A stretch of 64,000 nt of DNA from Maridesulfovibrio sp. (GCF_963677005.1 NZ_OY781616.1:2985001-3049000), one strand, 5' to 3'; shown: positions 51,036 through 59,907, numbered from the stretch's first letter. Numbers and translations: made by a program. Notes: generated from the letters alone by a model not told the origin.

Positions 51036-51965
51036 TCATCCGCGGGAGGGCAAGGGGGGGGAATAGTTTCCAGAGGCAGGCTTCATAAGTGCGTCCGTCC
51101 CCGGAGGAAAAGGCAGCGCCGTGATGCGCCCGCTGACCTCAAAGCTGGTGGCGGAATCTCCGGAACGCTTTAATGCCCGTCGCCAGCTGTTTTCCTTGGA
51201 GGCAAGGGCAAGGTTGTCACTTCCGATAGGATCAAACTCCAGAGCCACAGCCTTTTCAGGGTCCTGCAGCAGATCAACCACCAGTCTGTAGGAATAGTCC
51301 AGCACCGAACGCAGATAATCATGGCGGTATGCCGGTATGACCCGTTTGGAAAAATGCAGCGATCGCGTGACCGTTTTGTACTCAAGCAACCCTATTGTCT
51401 GATGAAACACGCTTTTTTTCAGAAAAAAACTCAGCTTCCGTGCATCCATGTGCTTGCGCAGCGACAGGTCCGCTTCATCATGGGCCTTTCTGAACAGCCT
51501 TGTTGTCTGCTGCGCCGACCAGTTGGCCTGGTCATCGGCCAGCATTTCAATATACACATGGCTCACCCTGCCGCCCGGAGGGGCCTCGCACATCAGGTTC
51601 GGAACATAGTAGTTGTGGGCTATGATATCGGCTGCCAGATGGGAAAGGTATCCAAGGGAGTAGGCTTTGAGAAACTCCGTATCGGCCTCTTCCAGCAACG
51701 CGAATCCTGTTTTCCAGTTATGGCTGTGCTTGCGTTTGGCCTTGCTGCCCTTGCCTATGAATATGTCTGCACTGAGACAGCCGTATAAAAATATTGCCGA
51801 GTTCGACAGGAGCATTCTGGCGGTCTCTGCGGAAAACAGCCCGGTGTGGGACAGGACCGCGTTTCCTATGGCCATGTGCACTCCCGGCCCCCAGGCCAGA
51901 CAGGTCGCCGCAGACCCCAGAACCGCCGTAACGGTGAATATCAGGACAAGAAAAATTCTGCTCAT
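51036..51965 (-). CDS. Zinc-dependent phospholipase C-like protein
   Basis: The 309-residue protein has a signal peptide cleaved before a tryptophan (CLA|WGPGVHMAIG). This matches clostridial/bacillary phospholipase C, in which the mature N-terminal Trp helps bind zinc. Further metal-site segments are LSADIFIGKG, HSHNW and LSHLAADIIAHNYYVP. It may act on phospholipids or other phosphoesters outside the cytoplasm. The GGAGAG site is 13 bases before the ATG. Activity is not proven; many delta-proteobacteria have such proteins. Confidence 0.78.
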   Translation of the reverse strand: MSRIFLVLIFTVTAVLGSAATCLAWGPGVHMAIGNAVLSHTGLFSAETARMLLSNSAIFLYGCLSADIFIGKGSKAKRKHSHNWKTGFALLEEADTEFLKAYSLGYLSHLAADIIAHNYYVPNLMCEAPPGGRVSHVYIEMLADDQANWSAQQTTRLFRKAHDEADLSLRKHMDARKLSFFLKKSVFHQTIGLLEYKTVTRSLHFSKRVIPAYRHDYLRSVLDYSYRLVVDLLQDPEKAVALEFDPIGSDNLALASKENSWRRALKRSGDSATSFEVSGRITALPFPPGTDALMKPASGNYSPPLPSRG

Positions 51966-52008
51966 CTGTAAAAAATAACTCTCCGGGACAAGCGGTCAAG
52001 GTTCTTTT

Positions 52009-52090
52009 TTGATGCGCTTCGCGCTTATGATTGACTGATTTCGCCGTTGGCAGCCAAAGGGGATAATACCCTTTGGAATCCTTAATTGTT
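52009..52090 (+). repeat. Dispersed intergenic palindromic repeat, copy E
   Basis: TTTTGATGCGCTTCGCGCTT, a short spacer, TTTCGCCGTTGGCAGCC, then CCAAAGGGGATAATACCCTTTGG and AATCCTTAATTG. One stem pair is disrupted (GGGG against ACCC). It lies between the phospholipase-like and cardiolipin synthase genes. Confidence 0.75.
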
Positions 52091-52149
52091 TTAACTAATT
52101 AAGATAAAGGTGTCGATTTTTTTGGAAACTGGAGAATTACCTTATCGGG

Positions 52150-53535
52150 CTAAAGCAGCGGAGCCACAAGGCGGGCTACTCCTTCCACGGTATCACGCAC
52201 GAATCCTACGTGCTGTGTTCCTTCCCTGCTTTCGTTTATCAGCCCCTTAACCCATTGTTTTACGGCTTCAACGTCAGGATCGGAATAGGAGAACATGACG
52301 ATCTCGTAGTTCAGGAACAGGCTGCGCATGTCCATATTTGCCGAACCGACAACCGCAAGACGGTTGTCCACAACAACTACCTTGGCATGTACCATGTGCG
52401 GAAATTTCAGAATGACGCCGCCGCACTCCTCAAGTTCACGGAGATGTGTTCCGCGGGCCAGATCGGCAAGCAGGTGGTTGGACTTGCCCGGAACCACAAC
52501 CCGCACATCCACTCCGCGCAGGGCGGCAAGACGCAGGGCCTGGGCCAGCGCTTCATCCGGCACGTAGTAGGGAGTGACAATCCAGAGACGTTTCTCCGCT
52601 GTGAAAGCTGCGGTAAGCATGGCGTCATGCACCGGGTCACGAGGTACGTCAGGGCCGGAAGGCACAACCTGCATGACCCCCTCGCCGCTGACAGCTCCTC
52701 CCTTGAGGCACGGCGGAATGATATTGACCTTTTCCCCGTAGGCAAAAAGCCAGTCGGACTGGAAAACTTCTATATAGTGACGCACCGCAGGGCCGCGCAG
52801 GACAAAAGACAGATCCACCCAACGGTCCTTGCACGGTTTCGGCCCTATGTATTCATTGGCTATGTTGGTTCCGCCGGCCAGCACGACCTTCTGGTCGGCA
52901 ATGGCTATCTTGCGGTGGTTGCGCAGGTTGGTTTTTCCGTGAAACGGCGCCCGGAAGAGCGGCATGAAATAGGCGACCTTTCCGCCGTTATCGAGCAGTT
53001 TTTTCAGGAACCTTCGTGTGGTGAACATGGACCCGATATCGTCCAGCAGCAGCCGCACAGTAACTCCGGAGGCAGCCTTGCGCGCCAGCCGTTCGACGAT
53101 GTCCCTGCCCACTTCGTCCTTTGAAAGGATAAAGGTGGTTATCAGTATCTGGTGCTCGGCACTCTCGATAAGTTCAACAAGCTCATTGTAGATGTCGATA
53201 CCGGTAGGGCAGAGCCTGACTTTGTTTCCGCCGGTGGCACCCGGTATTCCGTATTCTCGCAGCAGGGTGTCTATGGGATCGGCCTGTGCTGCCGGAACCG
53301 TTTCCTGCACTTCCAGATGGATGTCTTCCTTGGTGTGGGCATCCCTTTTAAGCTTGCGCCCGCCGAAAATAAGGTAGAGCGGGACTCCTATGTACGGAGC
53401 GAAAACAATAGCCATAAGCCACGCAAATGCCGCCGAGGACGTGCGCTGTTTTCTAAGGATGGACATGACCAGAACGGCAGCCAGAATAAAGCCGCCCACA
53501 ACGGAGAGATGACCTATTAACAGATTCCATTCCAT
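52150..53535 (-). CDS. cls: Cardiolipin synthase (phospholipase D superfamily)
   Basis: The 461-residue protein has two N-terminal membrane helices and two HKD active-site motifs, NHRKIAIADQK and VHAKVVVVDN. It joins two phosphatidylglycerol molecules into cardiolipin at the inner membrane. It resembles ClsA-type enzymes in length and order. No good Shine-Dalgarno precedes the ATG, so the exact start is unsure. It stands alone downstream of a 420-base gap. Confidence 0.88.
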   Translation of the reverse strand: MEWNLLIGHLSVVGGFILAAVLVMSILRKQRTSSAAFAWLMAIVFAPYIGVPLYLIFGGRKLKRDAHTKEDIHLEVQETVPAAQADPIDTLLREYGIPGATGGNKVRLCPTGIDIYNELVELIESAEHQILITTFILSKDEVGRDIVERLARKAASGVTVRLLLDDIGSMFTTRRFLKKLLDNGGKVAYFMPLFRAPFHGKTNLRNHRKIAIADQKVVLAGGTNIANEYIGPKPCKDRWVDLSFVLRGPAVRHYIEVFQSDWLFAYGEKVNIIPPCLKGGAVSGEGVMQVVPSGPDVPRDPVHDAMLTAAFTAEKRLWIVTPYYVPDEALAQALRLAALRGVDVRVVVPGKSNHLLADLARGTHLRELEECGGVILKFPHMVHAKVVVVDNRLAVVGSANMDMRSLFLNYEIVMFSYSDPDVEAVKQWVKGLINESREGTQHVGFVRDTVEGVARLVAPLL

Positions 53536-53958
53536 ATTGCGTACCGAATTTCAGTGGTTGTGTGATCCGTGGAAAATTCAGGGCCGTCCCTGCTGCCGTA
53601 ACGACCTTAGCAGGAATCGCCGGATATCGTAAGCGGAATAACATGATGAAAATGAAAACAGAATTGCTCCGATAGACGGCATTCAATTTGCAATACGCTC
53701 GCGAAGGTAAATTATTCCGCCTTGCCGACATTCCGGCAGAACGGAACTGCTCTGAACCGTATTATAAATTTATTCACCCGCCTTCATTGTTGCATGGTCT
53801 ATTGTTCTTTATATTGATCTGCGATATATTGTTAAGTGAAATCATATGGTATGTGCCAGTTGACGTAGTTGATTCGCTAAATAGTAACAGGTTGCCAGGC
53901 TGAATTTAAGGCTCAAACATCCGGCCTTTCATGCGGGAGTGCGCGTCAGGAGATTTAT
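53536..53958. other. Divergent promoter region of cls and the cyclic-nucleotide/stator operon
   Basis: This 423-base spacer separates divergently transcribed genes. A TTGACG near 53855 might be a -35, but no good -10 lies at a standard distance. The stretch contains no obvious gene or hairpin. AGGAG lies 6 bases before the ATG at 53959. Confidence 0.4.
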
Positions 53959-55125
53959 ATGGGTTCCAGCAGTCCCAACATCAAGTCCTTTTACAAGGGA
54001 CAGGAAATATTCAAGGAAGGGCAGGAGAGTTCCGTTGCCTATATGATCAAGAAAGGCGCGGTCAACATATTCAAAATCCTCAACAACGAAAAGATCGTCC
54101 TTGCCAGACTCGGAGAGGGCGAAATATTCGGCGAAATGGGCATCATCTCCAAAGGCAGCCGTTCTGCCAACGCCGAAGCTGCCGAATACTGCGATCTGGT
54201 AATCCTGACCGATCAGATCATACTCAAACTTCTGGACCAGTGCCCGCGAACAATTCAGTACATGACCAGACTTCTGGTCAAACGGCTGGCCCGCACCGGG
54301 GAAATGATCTCGCCCAAAGGGCACCGCAACAACTTCACCAGTATCTGCCACATCCTCGATATGGCCTACCGCACCCATATGAGCATGGACCGGGAGCAGG
54401 CCCGCAAAGAACGCAACCACGACCTTGGGCTTGACTACAGCAAGCTGTGCAAAAAAATCAGGGACATCATTCTGGTAACACAGGCTGATATCGATTCGGT
54501 CATAAACAAGCTCAAGGGCCTCAAGATGATTGACGTGATCGACCTGCGCACCGGAAAAGCCTTCCCGGACCGCTTCATACAGATCGCCGATCCAGCAAAT
54601 TTCATTGAAATATCCACCAATCTTTTCAAGGAACTCCAGCAGACGTCCTTTTCCACAACTTCCGAGCTTCAGATTGTAGACATCTACGAGATTGCCGAAA
54701 TGCTGGAGAGTGATCCTAAAATCATCTACAAAAAAATCGGGATGGAGGATTTTCCGGAAACCATGTTCATGTTCGACCGCAAGAAGGTCGGTGAATGGGC
54801 TTCGGAGAAGGAACCTGATTATTTCAGCAAGGTAAAGAAAAAGAAAAAGGATATTTCGGAACTTGAAGACATAGACGATATCGTCTTTGTGGATAATGCC
54901 ACTCTCAAGGAAGTCTTTACCCGGCTGGGCTACCACAAGCTTGGATTGCTGATGAGCATAGCCGGAGAAGAGGCCAGAAAGAAGATGCTTTCCAATCTGG
55001 CCAAGAAAATAGCACAGGTAGTACAGGACGAAGTGAGCGAGCATGTTGATGAAGCGGATGCTGAAGATGCTGTGAACGAGCTTTTTGATATGGTGAGGGA
55101 GATCAAGGGGGGGGATATTAAATGA
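53959..55125 (+). CDS. Cyclic-nucleotide-binding protein with HTH and FliG-like C-terminal domain
   Basis: The 388-residue protein has several modules. Residues 1-120 are a cNMP-binding beta-roll with the phosphate-binding cassette GEIFGEMG...SRSAN, keeping the Gly-Glu (58-59) and Arg-Ser (68-69) that contact cyclic nucleotide in CRP. Residues 125-215 are helical. Residues 241-280 (IYEIAEMLESDPKIIYKKIG) resemble an excisionase-type HTH. Residues 302-384 resemble FliG_C (DDIVFVDNATLKEVF, KKMLSNLAKKIAQ). By eye against E. coli FliG, the torque residues R281, D288 and D289 correspond to K350, D357 and E358; K264 is Ser. It overlaps motA by four bases. The function is unknown. Confidence 0.75.
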   Translation: MGSSSPNIKSFYKGQEIFKEGQESSVAYMIKKGAVNIFKILNNEKIVLARLGEGEIFGEMGIISKGSRSANAEAAEYCDLVILTDQIILKLLDQCPRTIQYMTRLLVKRLARTGEMISPKGHRNNFTSICHILDMAYRTHMSMDREQARKERNHDLGLDYSKLCKKIRDIILVTQADIDSVINKLKGLKMIDVIDLRTGKAFPDRFIQIADPANFIEISTNLFKELQQTSFSTTSELQIVDIYEIAEMLESDPKIIYKKIGMEDFPETMFMFDRKKVGEWASEKEPDYFSKVKKKKKDISELEDIDDIVFVDNATLKEVFTRLGYHKLGLLMSIAGEEARKKMLSNLAKKIAQVVQDEVSEHVDEADAEDAVNELFDMVREIKGGDIK

Positions 55126-55898
55126 ATATAGCGACCATAATCGGTATTTTTTGCGGTATAGCCATCCTTGTGGTGGCCACCTACACCTCCACGGATTCCG
55201 TGGAGGTTTTCATCAACCTGCCGGGTATTGCAATTGTCGGCGGCGGAACCATCGCCTCTACATTCATCTGCTACCCCCTGCGCGAAGTCATGCGTGTGCT
55301 CAAGGTTTTCATGATGGCCATGGGTGCGGACGAGCTTCCACTTGAAAACTACATCAACGTAATTGTCGGCCTTTCCAAACAGGTCGCGGCCAAGGGCGAA
55401 GAGCACCTCGAAGGAAGCCTGAAAAAGATAGAAAACGATTTTCTGCGCGAAGGTCTGCAGATGCTGGTGGACGGCTATTCCAAGGAAGAAATCAAAGAGA
55501 TTCTGGACAACCGCATCCAGCAGTATCACGAGCAGGAATACAGCGCGGCCGGAATCTACCGGACCATGTCCACCCTTTCTCCGGCCTTCGGCATCATCGG
55601 GACTCTGATCGGCCTCATAGCAATGATGCAGGGCATGGGCGAAGATATAGGCGCCATCGGCCCTGCCATGGCCACGGCGCTTACAACGACCCTTTACGGC
55701 GCGCTCTTTGCCAACATGCTTTTCATGCCCATAGCCATCAAGGTCGAAAAACGCATAGACGAGATCACCCTGCTCATGCGGGTTATCCGTGACGGCATAC
55801 TTTTCATCAAGGAAAAGACTCCTTCGGCCATTGTCATGGACAAGCTCAAGGGCTACCTGCCGCCGCGCAAGTGGGCAACAGTCAAGGCCAAAAAGTAA
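55122..55898 (+). CDS. motA: MotA-family stator protein, second copy
   Basis: The 258-residue protein has the four-helix MotA layout (IGIFCGIAILVVATYTSTDS; FGIIGTLIGLIAMMQGMG; TALTTTLYGALFANMLF). Its torque-loop segment reads KGEEHLEGSLKK rather than the usual R/K-E-G-I-L-x-L-E, so the FliG-facing surface has diverged. It starts in the ATGA overlap with the cyclic-nucleotide protein and is followed by motB with a 12-base gap. It probably works with that MotB and possibly with the FliG-like upstream protein rather than the ordinary rotor. Confidence 0.85.
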   Translation: MNIATIIGIFCGIAILVVATYTSTDSVEVFINLPGIAIVGGGTIASTFICYPLREVMRVLKVFMMAMGADELPLENYINVIVGLSKQVAAKGEEHLEGSLKKIENDFLREGLQMLVDGYSKEEIKEILDNRIQQYHEQEYSAAGIYRTMSTLSPAFGIIGTLIGLIAMMQGMGEDIGAIGPAMATALTTTLYGALFANMLFMPIAIKVEKRIDEITLLMRVIRDGILFIKEKTPSAIVMDKLKGYLPPRKWATVKAKK

Positions 55899-55910
55899 CC
55901 GGGGGCCGCC

Positions 55911-56633
55911 ATGTCCGACGATTTCCAGTTAAAGAAACCATCTCAGGAAGGGGGCGAGGGAGGCTGGGCTCTGACCCTTGCCGATATGATGACCCTGCTG
56001 CTCTGCTTTTTTGTTCTGCTGCTGGCGATTGCCGATGTGGACCAGAACAAATACAAGAACGTTTCCGAATCTCTGGCCGAAGCCATGGGAGTTGAATCCC
56101 CCCGGTCCCGTGACGGCTCGTCCGTGGCCCGCATGTCCATCAGCCAGGATCAGCGCAACATCTTTGAAATGCAACTTGAAATGTCCCGGCTGGTGGGAAG
56201 GGAAACCGATGCCCTGAATATAAAGATGAGGCCGGATTCCGTGGCCATCATTCTCAAGGGCAACTTCTTTTTCCGGAGCGGGCACGCGGATCTGACCCCC
56301 GGAGCGATAAAGGTTCTGGACCAGATAGTCTCCACGCTGGCCAAATCCCCTTATGATATTGTGGTGGAAGGTCATTCGGATAACATCCCCATCAATTCCA
56401 AGCAGTTCCCGTCCAACTGGGAACTTTCCTCGGCCAGGGCAAGCGCGGTGGCCCGCTACCTGCTGGATCACGGATTCAGCAAGCAGCGGATTAAGGTCAT
56501 GGGCATGGCAGACACCCAGCCCATGTATCCCAACGAGGACGAAAAAGGGAATCCGATCCCGGAAAACCAGAAACGAAACCGCAGAGTTACGCTGCTGGTC
56601 TTCCCGCCCAAGGCTGACACTGCCAAGAAATAA
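55911..56633 (+). CDS. motB: MotB-family stator protein, second system
   Basis: The 240-residue protein has an N-terminal helix with the ion-path Asp (ALTLADMMTLLLCFFVLLLAI) and an OmpA/MotB peptidoglycan-binding domain (VEGHSDNIPI, NWELSSARA, KRNRRVTLLVF). All the motifs of a functional MotB are visible. GGGGG precedes the ATG. It ends the three-gene operon and is followed by a bidirectional terminator. Confidence 0.9.
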   Translation: MSDDFQLKKPSQEGGEGGWALTLADMMTLLLCFFVLLLAIADVDQNKYKNVSESLAEAMGVESPRSRDGSSVARMSISQDQRNIFEMQLEMSRLVGRETDALNIKMRPDSVAIILKGNFFFRSGHADLTPGAIKVLDQIVSTLAKSPYDIVVEGHSDNIPINSKQFPSNWELSSARASAVARYLLDHGFSKQRIKVMGMADTQPMYPNEDEKGNPIPENQKRNRRVTLLVFPPKADTAKK

Positions 56634-56682
56634 AATCCCGATTACCGATCAGATGTATCGGCTGACCTTTTTATGAATGAAC

Positions 56683-56724
56683 AAAAAACGGCCTCTTCCC
56701 ATAAACAGGAAAAGGCCGTTTTTT
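56683..56724. terminator. Bidirectional terminator between motB and the FKBP gene
   Basis: AAAAAACGGCCT and AGGCCGTTTTTT (56683-56694 with 56713-56724) form a 12-bp stem with T runs on both strands, suited to the convergent genes. Confidence 0.9.
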
Positions 56725-56744
56725 ACAGGCGTTGTAAGCAGTGA

Positions 56745-57176
56745 TCAGCCTACGATCTCAACCAGTTCGATCTCGAAAATCATTGTCTGGCCTGCCAGAG
56801 GATGGTTGCCGTCAAGCACAACCTTCTCATCGTTCACCGATTTAACGGTAACATTGGTGACTCCCTGCTCGGTATTGACCTGCAACATCATGCCCACCTG
56901 GGGATTAATTTCCGGCGGAATCTGGTTGCGGTCGACTTCAAAAGTATGCTCATCGTGATAAGGACCATAGCCGTCTTCAGGGCAGATGGAGGTCTTTACC
57001 TTTTCTCCTGTCGAAAGGCCCTTGACGGCGTCTTCGAAACCTTTGATCAGCATTCCCTGGCCGAGAACAATTTCAAGAGGCTCTCCTCTTTTGTAGGAGG
57101 AATCGAACTCGGTGCCGTCTTCAAGATAACCGGCGTAGTGAACGCGGATTTTGTCGCCGTCTTTGGCTTGGGACAT
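56745..57176 (-). CDS. slyD: FKBP-type peptidyl-prolyl isomerase, SlyD-like
   Basis: The 143-residue protein has an FKBP domain (DGDKIRVHYAGYLEDGTEFDSS, GQGMLIKGFEDAV) with an inserted flap domain (PQVGMMLQV ... VVLDGNHPLAGQ), as in SlyD. The histidine-rich nickel-binding tail of E. coli SlyD is missing. It should be a cytoplasmic folding catalyst. AAGGAG lies 5 bases before the ATG. Confidence 0.9.
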   Translation of the reverse strand: MSQAKDGDKIRVHYAGYLEDGTEFDSSYKRGEPLEIVLGQGMLIKGFEDAVKGLSTGEKVKTSICPEDGYGPYHDEHTFEVDRNQIPPEINPQVGMMLQVNTEQGVTNVTVKSVNDEKVVLDGNHPLAGQTMIFEIELVEIVG

Positions 57177-57241
57177 GGAAACTCCTTGTGTGTCGCGGAC
57201 AACCGGTCCCGGTTGCTTTCCGCATTGGTTAAAACAGAAAT

Positions 57242-57427
57242 TTAATTTTTATCCCACTTATCTGCCGGAACAGCTTCGTCCACGAGCATAATGGGAATAT
57301 CGTCCTTTATAGGATACACGACTTTGCAGGCATCACATTTCAGCCCGGTTTCGCCTTCCAGAAGTTCAAGCTTCCCTCTGCACTCGGGACAGACCAGGAT
57401 ATCAATCAATTCTTTATTAAGAGCCAT
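57242..57427 (-). CDS. Trm112-like zinc-ribbon protein
   Basis: The 61-residue protein has the Trm112/YcaR pattern: LIDILVCPECRGKLEL, then LKCDACKVVYPIKDDIPIML, with two CxxC pairs that probably bind zinc. The start ATG 57427 has AAGGAG 10 bases upstream. Homologues act as partners of methyltransferases or in envelope biogenesis; the exact role here is unknown. Confidence 0.85.
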   Translation of the reverse strand: MALNKELIDILVCPECRGKLELLEGETGLKCDACKVVYPIKDDIPIMLVDEAVPADKWDKN

Positions 57428-57463
57428 CGTTAAGGTACTCCTTGCACATTGTCTTGTCAGTAT

Positions 57464-57492
57464 CCTATAACTATAGAAAAAAAAATCCTCAA
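57464..57492 (-). promoter_or_regulatory. Possible promoter of the Trm112-like gene
   Basis: On the minus strand TTGAGG (57487-57492) and TATAGG (57464-57469) are separated by 17 bases. The match is partial, but the spacing is ideal and the site is 37 bases upstream of the start codon. Confidence 0.4.
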
Positions 57493-57558
57493 GCCCGCAT
57501 TTCCCACTGCGCAAAATGATGATTATATATAAAGAGCCGTTTCACCTTGGAGAGTTGA

Positions 57559-58416
57559 ATGTCTGCCATAGATCTGCATACCCATTCCACAGCATCGGAC
57601 GGGACCATGACCCCGGCCGAGCTTGTCCGCGCCGCCAGAGACGCAGGACTTTCAGCCATTGCCGTAACTGACCACGATACCATTGACGGGCTGCCCGAAG
57701 CCCTTGAAGCAGGAGTAAAAGCCGGGGTGGAAGTCATACCCGGCTGCGAACTGAGCGTCCAGAGCGAAACCGGTGCACTGCACATTGTGGGCCTCTGGGT
57801 TGATTCCTATTCATACACCCTGAAAAAAGCCTTTGACAAAATCCGCGACCGCCGCAAAAGCCGCAACGAAGGTATGGTCGCCAAACTCAGGGACCTCGGC
57901 TTTGAAATATCCATGGAAGAACTTCTGGCCCAGGGAGCCGGAACCATAGGTCGGCCGCACATGGCCCGCATCATGGTTGATAAGGGATACGTCAGCAGCT
58001 TTGATGAGGCTTTTGTCGACTATCTTGGCAAAAAAGGCCGGGCCTACATGCCCAAGGACAACATCTCTGCCGAACAGGCATTCGAGTTGCTCCATTCAAC
58101 CGGGGCAACTCCGATTCTTGCCCATCCGTTCCTCCTGAACAACAATGAGGAAAAGCTGGAAAAGGAAATTCACAGGCTCAAAGAACTTGGCCTTGAGGGC
58201 ATCGAGGTATATTACAGCTCCCACACGGTTGAAATGACCGGATTCATCAAGAAAATGGCCAAAAAATACGACCTGCAGCCCAGCGGAGGATCGGACTTTC
58301 ACGGCTACGTAAAACCGGACATCCATCTGGGCAAAGGTGCCGGAAACCTCTTCGTCCACCACAGCGTGCTTGACGGCCTTAAGGCATTCAGGCAATCCAA
58401 GGGCCTCAAAGTATAA
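57559..58416 (+). CDS. PHP-domain phosphoesterase (TrpH/RNase AM-like)
   Basis: The 285-residue protein has the PHP metal motifs IDLHTHSTASDGTMTPAE, VTDHDTIDG, a His in GRPHMARIM and a later GSDFHGY. Homologues hydrolyse 3',5'-nucleoside bisphosphates or RNA 5' ends. GGAG lies 6 bases before the ATG. The U32 peptidase gene begins 20 bases later and is probably co-transcribed. Confidence 0.85.
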   Translation: MSAIDLHTHSTASDGTMTPAELVRAARDAGLSAIAVTDHDTIDGLPEALEAGVKAGVEVIPGCELSVQSETGALHIVGLWVDSYSYTLKKAFDKIRDRRKSRNEGMVAKLRDLGFEISMEELLAQGAGTIGRPHMARIMVDKGYVSSFDEAFVDYLGKKGRAYMPKDNISAEQAFELLHSTGATPILAHPFLLNNNEEKLEKEIHRLKELGLEGIEVYYSSHTVEMTGFIKKMAKKYDLQPSGGSDFHGYVKPDIHLGKGAGNLFVHHSVLDGLKAFRQSKGLKV

Positions 58417-58435
58417 CCATGCCCCAAACCTCATT

Positions 58436-59707
58436 ATGATCTTGAACTATTCAGAATTCAGAAAAAATACCGCCGGGCCGAGAGCTCCGCTCAAAATGCC
58501 GGAACTGCTCTGCCCGGCCGGAAATATGGAAAAACTGGAGACCGCGGTCGCCTACGGTGCGGACGCCGTCTACCTCGGAGCAGGAAACCTCAACCTGCGC
58601 TCGGCAGGAGCGGGCTTCGACTGGGACGAACTCCCGCGAGCCTTTGAAATTGCCCATGCCGCAAGTGCGCAGGTCTACTTCTGCATCAACGCCTACCCCA
58701 AAGATAAAGACCTCGCCGCCGTCCGTGCAGACATGGAAAAGCTGGCCCAGTGTCCCCCGGACGGCCTGATAATCGCCGATCCCGGCGTACTCATGCTGGC
58801 CTCCGAAATACTCCCGGAAATTCCGGTGCACATTAGCACCCAGGCCAATACCGGGAACAGTCAGGCTGCCGAATTCTGGCGTAAATTCGGCGCAGTACGG
58901 GTTAATCTGGCAAGAGAACTCTCTGTCGAAGACGTTGCCGCAATAGCCGCCAGCTGCCCGGATATGGAACTTGAAATGTTCGTGCACGGAGCCATGTGCA
59001 TGGCCATTTCCGGACGCTGCTTCCTCAGTTCCTGGCTGAATGACCGCTCCGCCAACATGGGCCGCTGCACCCATCCTTGCCGCTTCGAGTACAAGGCCAC
59101 CGGCATGAGAGTGGAGGAAAAGACCAGACCCGGAAGGGATGTGTGGGAAACCGTCGATCACGACGGCTATACCGAATTTTTCGCCTCCGAAGACCTGTGC
59201 CTCATCCACTACATCCGCCTGCTTGCCGGAATGGGCATTGCCTCGCTGAAAATAGAAGGAAGGACCAAAAGCTCCTCATACCTTGCGCAGGTCACGGACG
59301 TTTACCGCACTGCCATTGACGCGGCCGGAAAAGGGCTCCCCATGCCGAAGCAGGCCATGCCGGAACTGATAAACACCGCGACCAGACCGTTGAGTACCGC
59401 ATTCTTCAAAACAAGCGGACCTTCAACAATCGCCCAGCCGCCTGAAAAAACAGAGCGGCGGCAGGTTGTAGGCCGGGTGCTGGAAAATCTGGGTGAAGAC
59501 AAGTGGCTGATTTCAGTAAAAGCCAAGTGGGAAAATACGCTGGACGCGGAAATTATCGTTCCCGGACTGAGCCGTCCGAAGCTCGGTCAGGGATCCTATG
59601 CCTTCGAATCCACGAACGGGGAGGCAAGGGATACCGTGCATTCCGGAACGGAATGCGTCCTGCGCAGCAGCCATCAGGACCTGAAACCGGGACTGTTCAT
59701 CCGCTAG
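58436..59707 (+). CDS. Peptidase U32 family protein (RlhA/TrhP-like)
   Basis: The protein has the U32 signature ELEMFVHGAMCMAISGRC, with clustered cysteines (GRCTHPCRFEYK) and the PELLCPAGNMEKLETAVAYG opening of the family. U32 proteins such as TrhP and RlhA hydroxylate tRNA or 23S rRNA rather than acting as classical proteases. I use the ATG at 58436 (423 residues); 58496, directly before PELLCPAG, is also possible and neither has a strong ribosome-binding site. It follows the PHP gene. Confidence 0.85.
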   Translation: MILNYSEFRKNTAGPRAPLKMPELLCPAGNMEKLETAVAYGADAVYLGAGNLNLRSAGAGFDWDELPRAFEIAHAASAQVYFCINAYPKDKDLAAVRADMEKLAQCPPDGLIIADPGVLMLASEILPEIPVHISTQANTGNSQAAEFWRKFGAVRVNLARELSVEDVAAIAASCPDMELEMFVHGAMCMAISGRCFLSSWLNDRSANMGRCTHPCRFEYKATGMRVEEKTRPGRDVWETVDHDGYTEFFASEDLCLIHYIRLLAGMGIASLKIEGRTKSSSYLAQVTDVYRTAIDAAGKGLPMPKQAMPELINTATRPLSTAFFKTSGPSTIAQPPEKTERRQVVGRVLENLGEDKWLISVKAKWENTLDAEIIVPGLSRPKLGQGSYAFESTNGEARDTVHSGTECVLRSSHQDLKPGLFIR

Positions 59708-59713
59708 TGCCCG

Positions 59714-59811
59714 GAAAGCATTTGTCTCCGACGGCACCTCTGCTCTCATAATCTGTAAAACTGTCGCCTAACGGCTACAAGGCCTGCCGGGGGCCTTAGC
59801 TCCGCAAACCT
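59714..59811 (+). repeat. Degenerate copy F of the dispersed repeat family
   Basis: This stretch keeps TTTGTCTCCGACGGC and, after an unrelated insert, the CCTGCCGGGGGCCTTA box seen in copy A. It lacks the 5' mini-hairpin and the CCAAAGGGG stem. It follows the U32 gene. Confidence 0.5.
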
Positions 59812-59869
59812 AGTGTTCAAACTTACGGTTTTCAAAAATACACCATTTCCCGGCATGGACCGGAACCCA

Positions 59870-59907
59870 AAAACCGGCATTCGGAAATTTCCGAATGCCG
59901 GTTTTTC
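59870..59907. terminator. Bidirectional terminator between the U32 and ilvD genes
   Basis: AAAAACCGGCATTCGGAAA and TTTCCGAATGCCGGTTTTT form a perfect 19-bp palindrome with A/T ends, serving convergent transcription. Confidence 0.9.

Noticed and set aside
53929..55044. A long minus-strand frame opposite the cyclic-nucleotide protein
   Set aside because: The plus-strand protein has clear domain motifs and a good ribosome-binding site; the antisense frame has neither.
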